Made by a program: the position numbers and the translations under genes. Source: Pseudomonadota bacterium (GTDB taxonomy: Bacteria > Myxococcota > UBA9042 > PHBI01). From it: DNA of 7,126 nt. The stretch's first letter is position 1. Each line of letters opens with the position of its first letter. Positions 6,024-7,126 of this stretch are shown piece after piece. The notes beneath the pieces were generated by a model that made no database searches, was not told the origin of the DNA, and saw nothing but the letters and a program-made list of their open reading frames with translations. Location: positions 1 to 7,126 of the forward strand of contig SXIE01000024.1 in assembly GCA_005772945.1 (NCBI GenBank), given 5' to 3'.

Positions 6024-7095
6024 GCGCGACCGGTTGGCGAAGCTCGGGACTGTATCCGTACTGATGTTGGCGCTGGCGACAGGGTGCTCGAAGAAGCCGC
6101 CGGCGGCGACCGACGCGGGCAGTGCAGCAACGGTCGGGGCTACGGCCGCCGCAACCACCAAGGCCCCGGAAGACGCGGCCGTCGCTGCGCCCGATCCCGA
6201 GGTTGGGCCCGAGGTTGGGCCCGAGGTCATGGCGGCCGAGTCCACGGCCCCCGTCGCATCCGCCCCGGTGTGGGCGCTCGAGGGCTTCGCGATGCCCGAG
6301 TCGGTGGTCTACGACGCCGCGGCCGAACTCTACTACGTCAGCAACATCAACGGCACGGACGTCGCCGCCAAGGATGACAACGGCTTCATCGCGAAGGTCG
6401 GGTCCGACGGCAAGCTCGTCGATCTCAAATGGATCGACGGCGCCAAGGACACCGTCACGCTGCACGCCCCCAAGGGCATGGCCATCGCCGACGGCACGCT
6501 GTGGGTCACCGACATCGATCGGCTGCAGGGCTTCGATCTGAGGACCGGCGCGCCGACTGTCGAGGTGTTGATCGCTGGATCCACTTTCATGAATGATGTC
6601 ACCGCATTGCCTGCCGCAAGGGCCGGCGATCCGGCGTGCCTCCTGGCGACCGACAGCGGCCTCAAGCTGGGCGCGAGCGGCCCCGAGGACACGGGCACGG
6701 CGGCGATCTGGAAGGTGTGCGGCAAGGATGCGACCAAGGTCGCGTCGGGCGAGGGCCTCGGGCATCCGAACGGCATCACGCTCCTCGGCAAGGACATCGG
6801 CTTCGTCGGGTTCGACGCGACCAAGCGCATCGCCTTGAAGGACGCGGCGTTCGCCGATAGCGGCGCGGTCCCGATGCCCGTCGCCCAGCTCGACGGTCTC
6901 GAGCAGGGGCCGGACGGCATCGTGCTGGTGTCGAGCTGGGAGGACGGCGGCATCCACAAGGTGTTTCCGGACAAGCACACCGAGGCGCTCGTCACGGGGC
7001 TGAAGGGGCCGGCCGACTTCGCCTTCGATGCCAAGCGCAAGCTCGTGGTCGTGCCGCTGCTCATGGACGGCAAGGTCTTGGCGTTCGCGCTCTGA
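6022..7095 (+). CDS. SMP-30/gluconolactonase-like beta-propeller lipoprotein
   Basis: A 357-residue protein. Residues 1-22 are a signal peptide ending LALATGC (Cys22 lipid site, Ser at +2, which fits outer-membrane sorting in the classical rule). Residues 23-82 are an Ala/Pro/Thr-rich tether containing a PEVG repeat. Residues 84-357 look like a six-bladed propeller of the SMP-30/sugar-lactonase type: FAMPESVVYD (Glu93), TFMNDVTALP (Asn191), GHPNGITL (Asn250) and GPDGIVLVSSW (Asp298) line up in order with the Glu, Asn, Asn and Asp metal/substrate-site positions of that family. A calcium- or zinc-dependent lactonase-like hydrolase at the cell envelope is therefore plausible, but such propellers also serve as binding proteins, and the substrate is unknown. 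It follows the Cys/His lipoprotein gene by 79 bp, with its own candidate promoter, so it may be only partly co-transcribed. The stop TGA at 7093-7095 is near the window end. Confidence 0.92.
   Translation: MRDRLAKLGTVSVLMLALATGCSKKPPAATDAGSAATVGATAAATTKAPEDAAVAAPDPEVGPEVGPEVMAAESTAPVASAPVWALEGFAMPESVVYDAAAELYYVSNINGTDVAAKDDNGFIAKVGSDGKLVDLKWIDGAKDTVTLHAPKGMAIADGTLWVTDIDRLQGFDLRTGAPTVEVLIAGSTFMNDVTALPAARAGDPACLLATDSGLKLGASGPEDTGTAAIWKVCGKDATKVASGEGLGHPNGITLLGKDIGFVGFDATKRIALKDAAFADSGAVPMPVAQLDGLEQGPDGIVLVSSWEDGGIHKVFPDKHTEALVTGLKGPADFAFDAKRKLVVVPLLMDGKVLAFAL
6196..6227 (+). repeat. 12-bp tandem repeat coding for Pro-Glu-Val-Gly
   Basis: CCCGAGGTTGGG is present twice, followed by a third partial copy of 8 bp. 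It is in frame and encodes PEVGPEVGPEV (residues 59-69) in the tether of the propeller lipoprotein. The copies are identical, which suggests recent slippage; a change in copy number would alter tether length without breaking the frame. Confidence 0.85.
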
Positions 7096-7126
7096 GTCGG
7101 TGGCGGGGCGCGCGCCGCGCTCTCCA

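Noticed and set aside
4869..6978. Minus-strand open frames (4869-6245 and 5680-6978) opposite the two plus-strand genes
   Set aside because: They are shadow frames: Arg/His/Asp-rich products, no ribosome-binding sites, and full overlap with well-supported genes.
7096..7126. GC palindrome GGCGCGCGCC after the last gene as a terminator
   Set aside because: Only a 10-bp self-complementary run without room for a loop and with no T-tract; the window ends before anything decisive.

Overview
The window is very GC-rich (about 70 percent by eye) with strong G/C preference at third codon positions. It carries four protein genes and no RNA genes, insertion sequences or CRISPR arrays. Three of the four products start with lipoprotein signal peptides. 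One has a Cys-rich module behind an Asp/Thr-rich linker, a style I associate with secreted proteins of Myxococcota (Deltaproteobacteria), possibly of the Nannocystaceae type. That assignment is an inference from style, not from a database match.

Layout: two genes on the minus strand (1-4030) and two on the plus strand (4179-7095) diverge from a 148-bp intergenic region. Minus side: a 410-residue lipoprotein with an extensin-like, M15-peptidase-type C-terminal domain (2798-4030) is followed after 31 bp by a very large, probably beta-rich protein of unknown function. That protein starts with GTG at 2766 and runs off the left edge after 922 codons. Plus side: a 587-residue lipoprotein with a Cys/His arrangement recalling NlpC/P60-type papain-fold enzymes (4179-5942), then, after 79 bp, a 357-residue lipoprotein with an SMP-30/gluconolactonase-like beta-propeller (6022-7095). 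The last 31 bases (7096-7126) hold only a short GC palindrome.

How the genes may work together: two divergent lipoproteins both look as if they could act on peptidoglycan or another envelope substrate (one Zn-peptidase-like, one Cys-peptidase-like). With the propeller lipoprotein they make a run of three adjacent envelope lipoproteins. The large partial protein is likely co-transcribed with the extensin-like gene, but its role cannot be read from the sequence. No complete, recognisable new system (defence, secretion, biosynthesis) is evident. The most unusual items are the large unrecognised protein, the Cys/His lipoprotein with its long insertion, and the compact promoter/RBS arrangement before the propeller gene.
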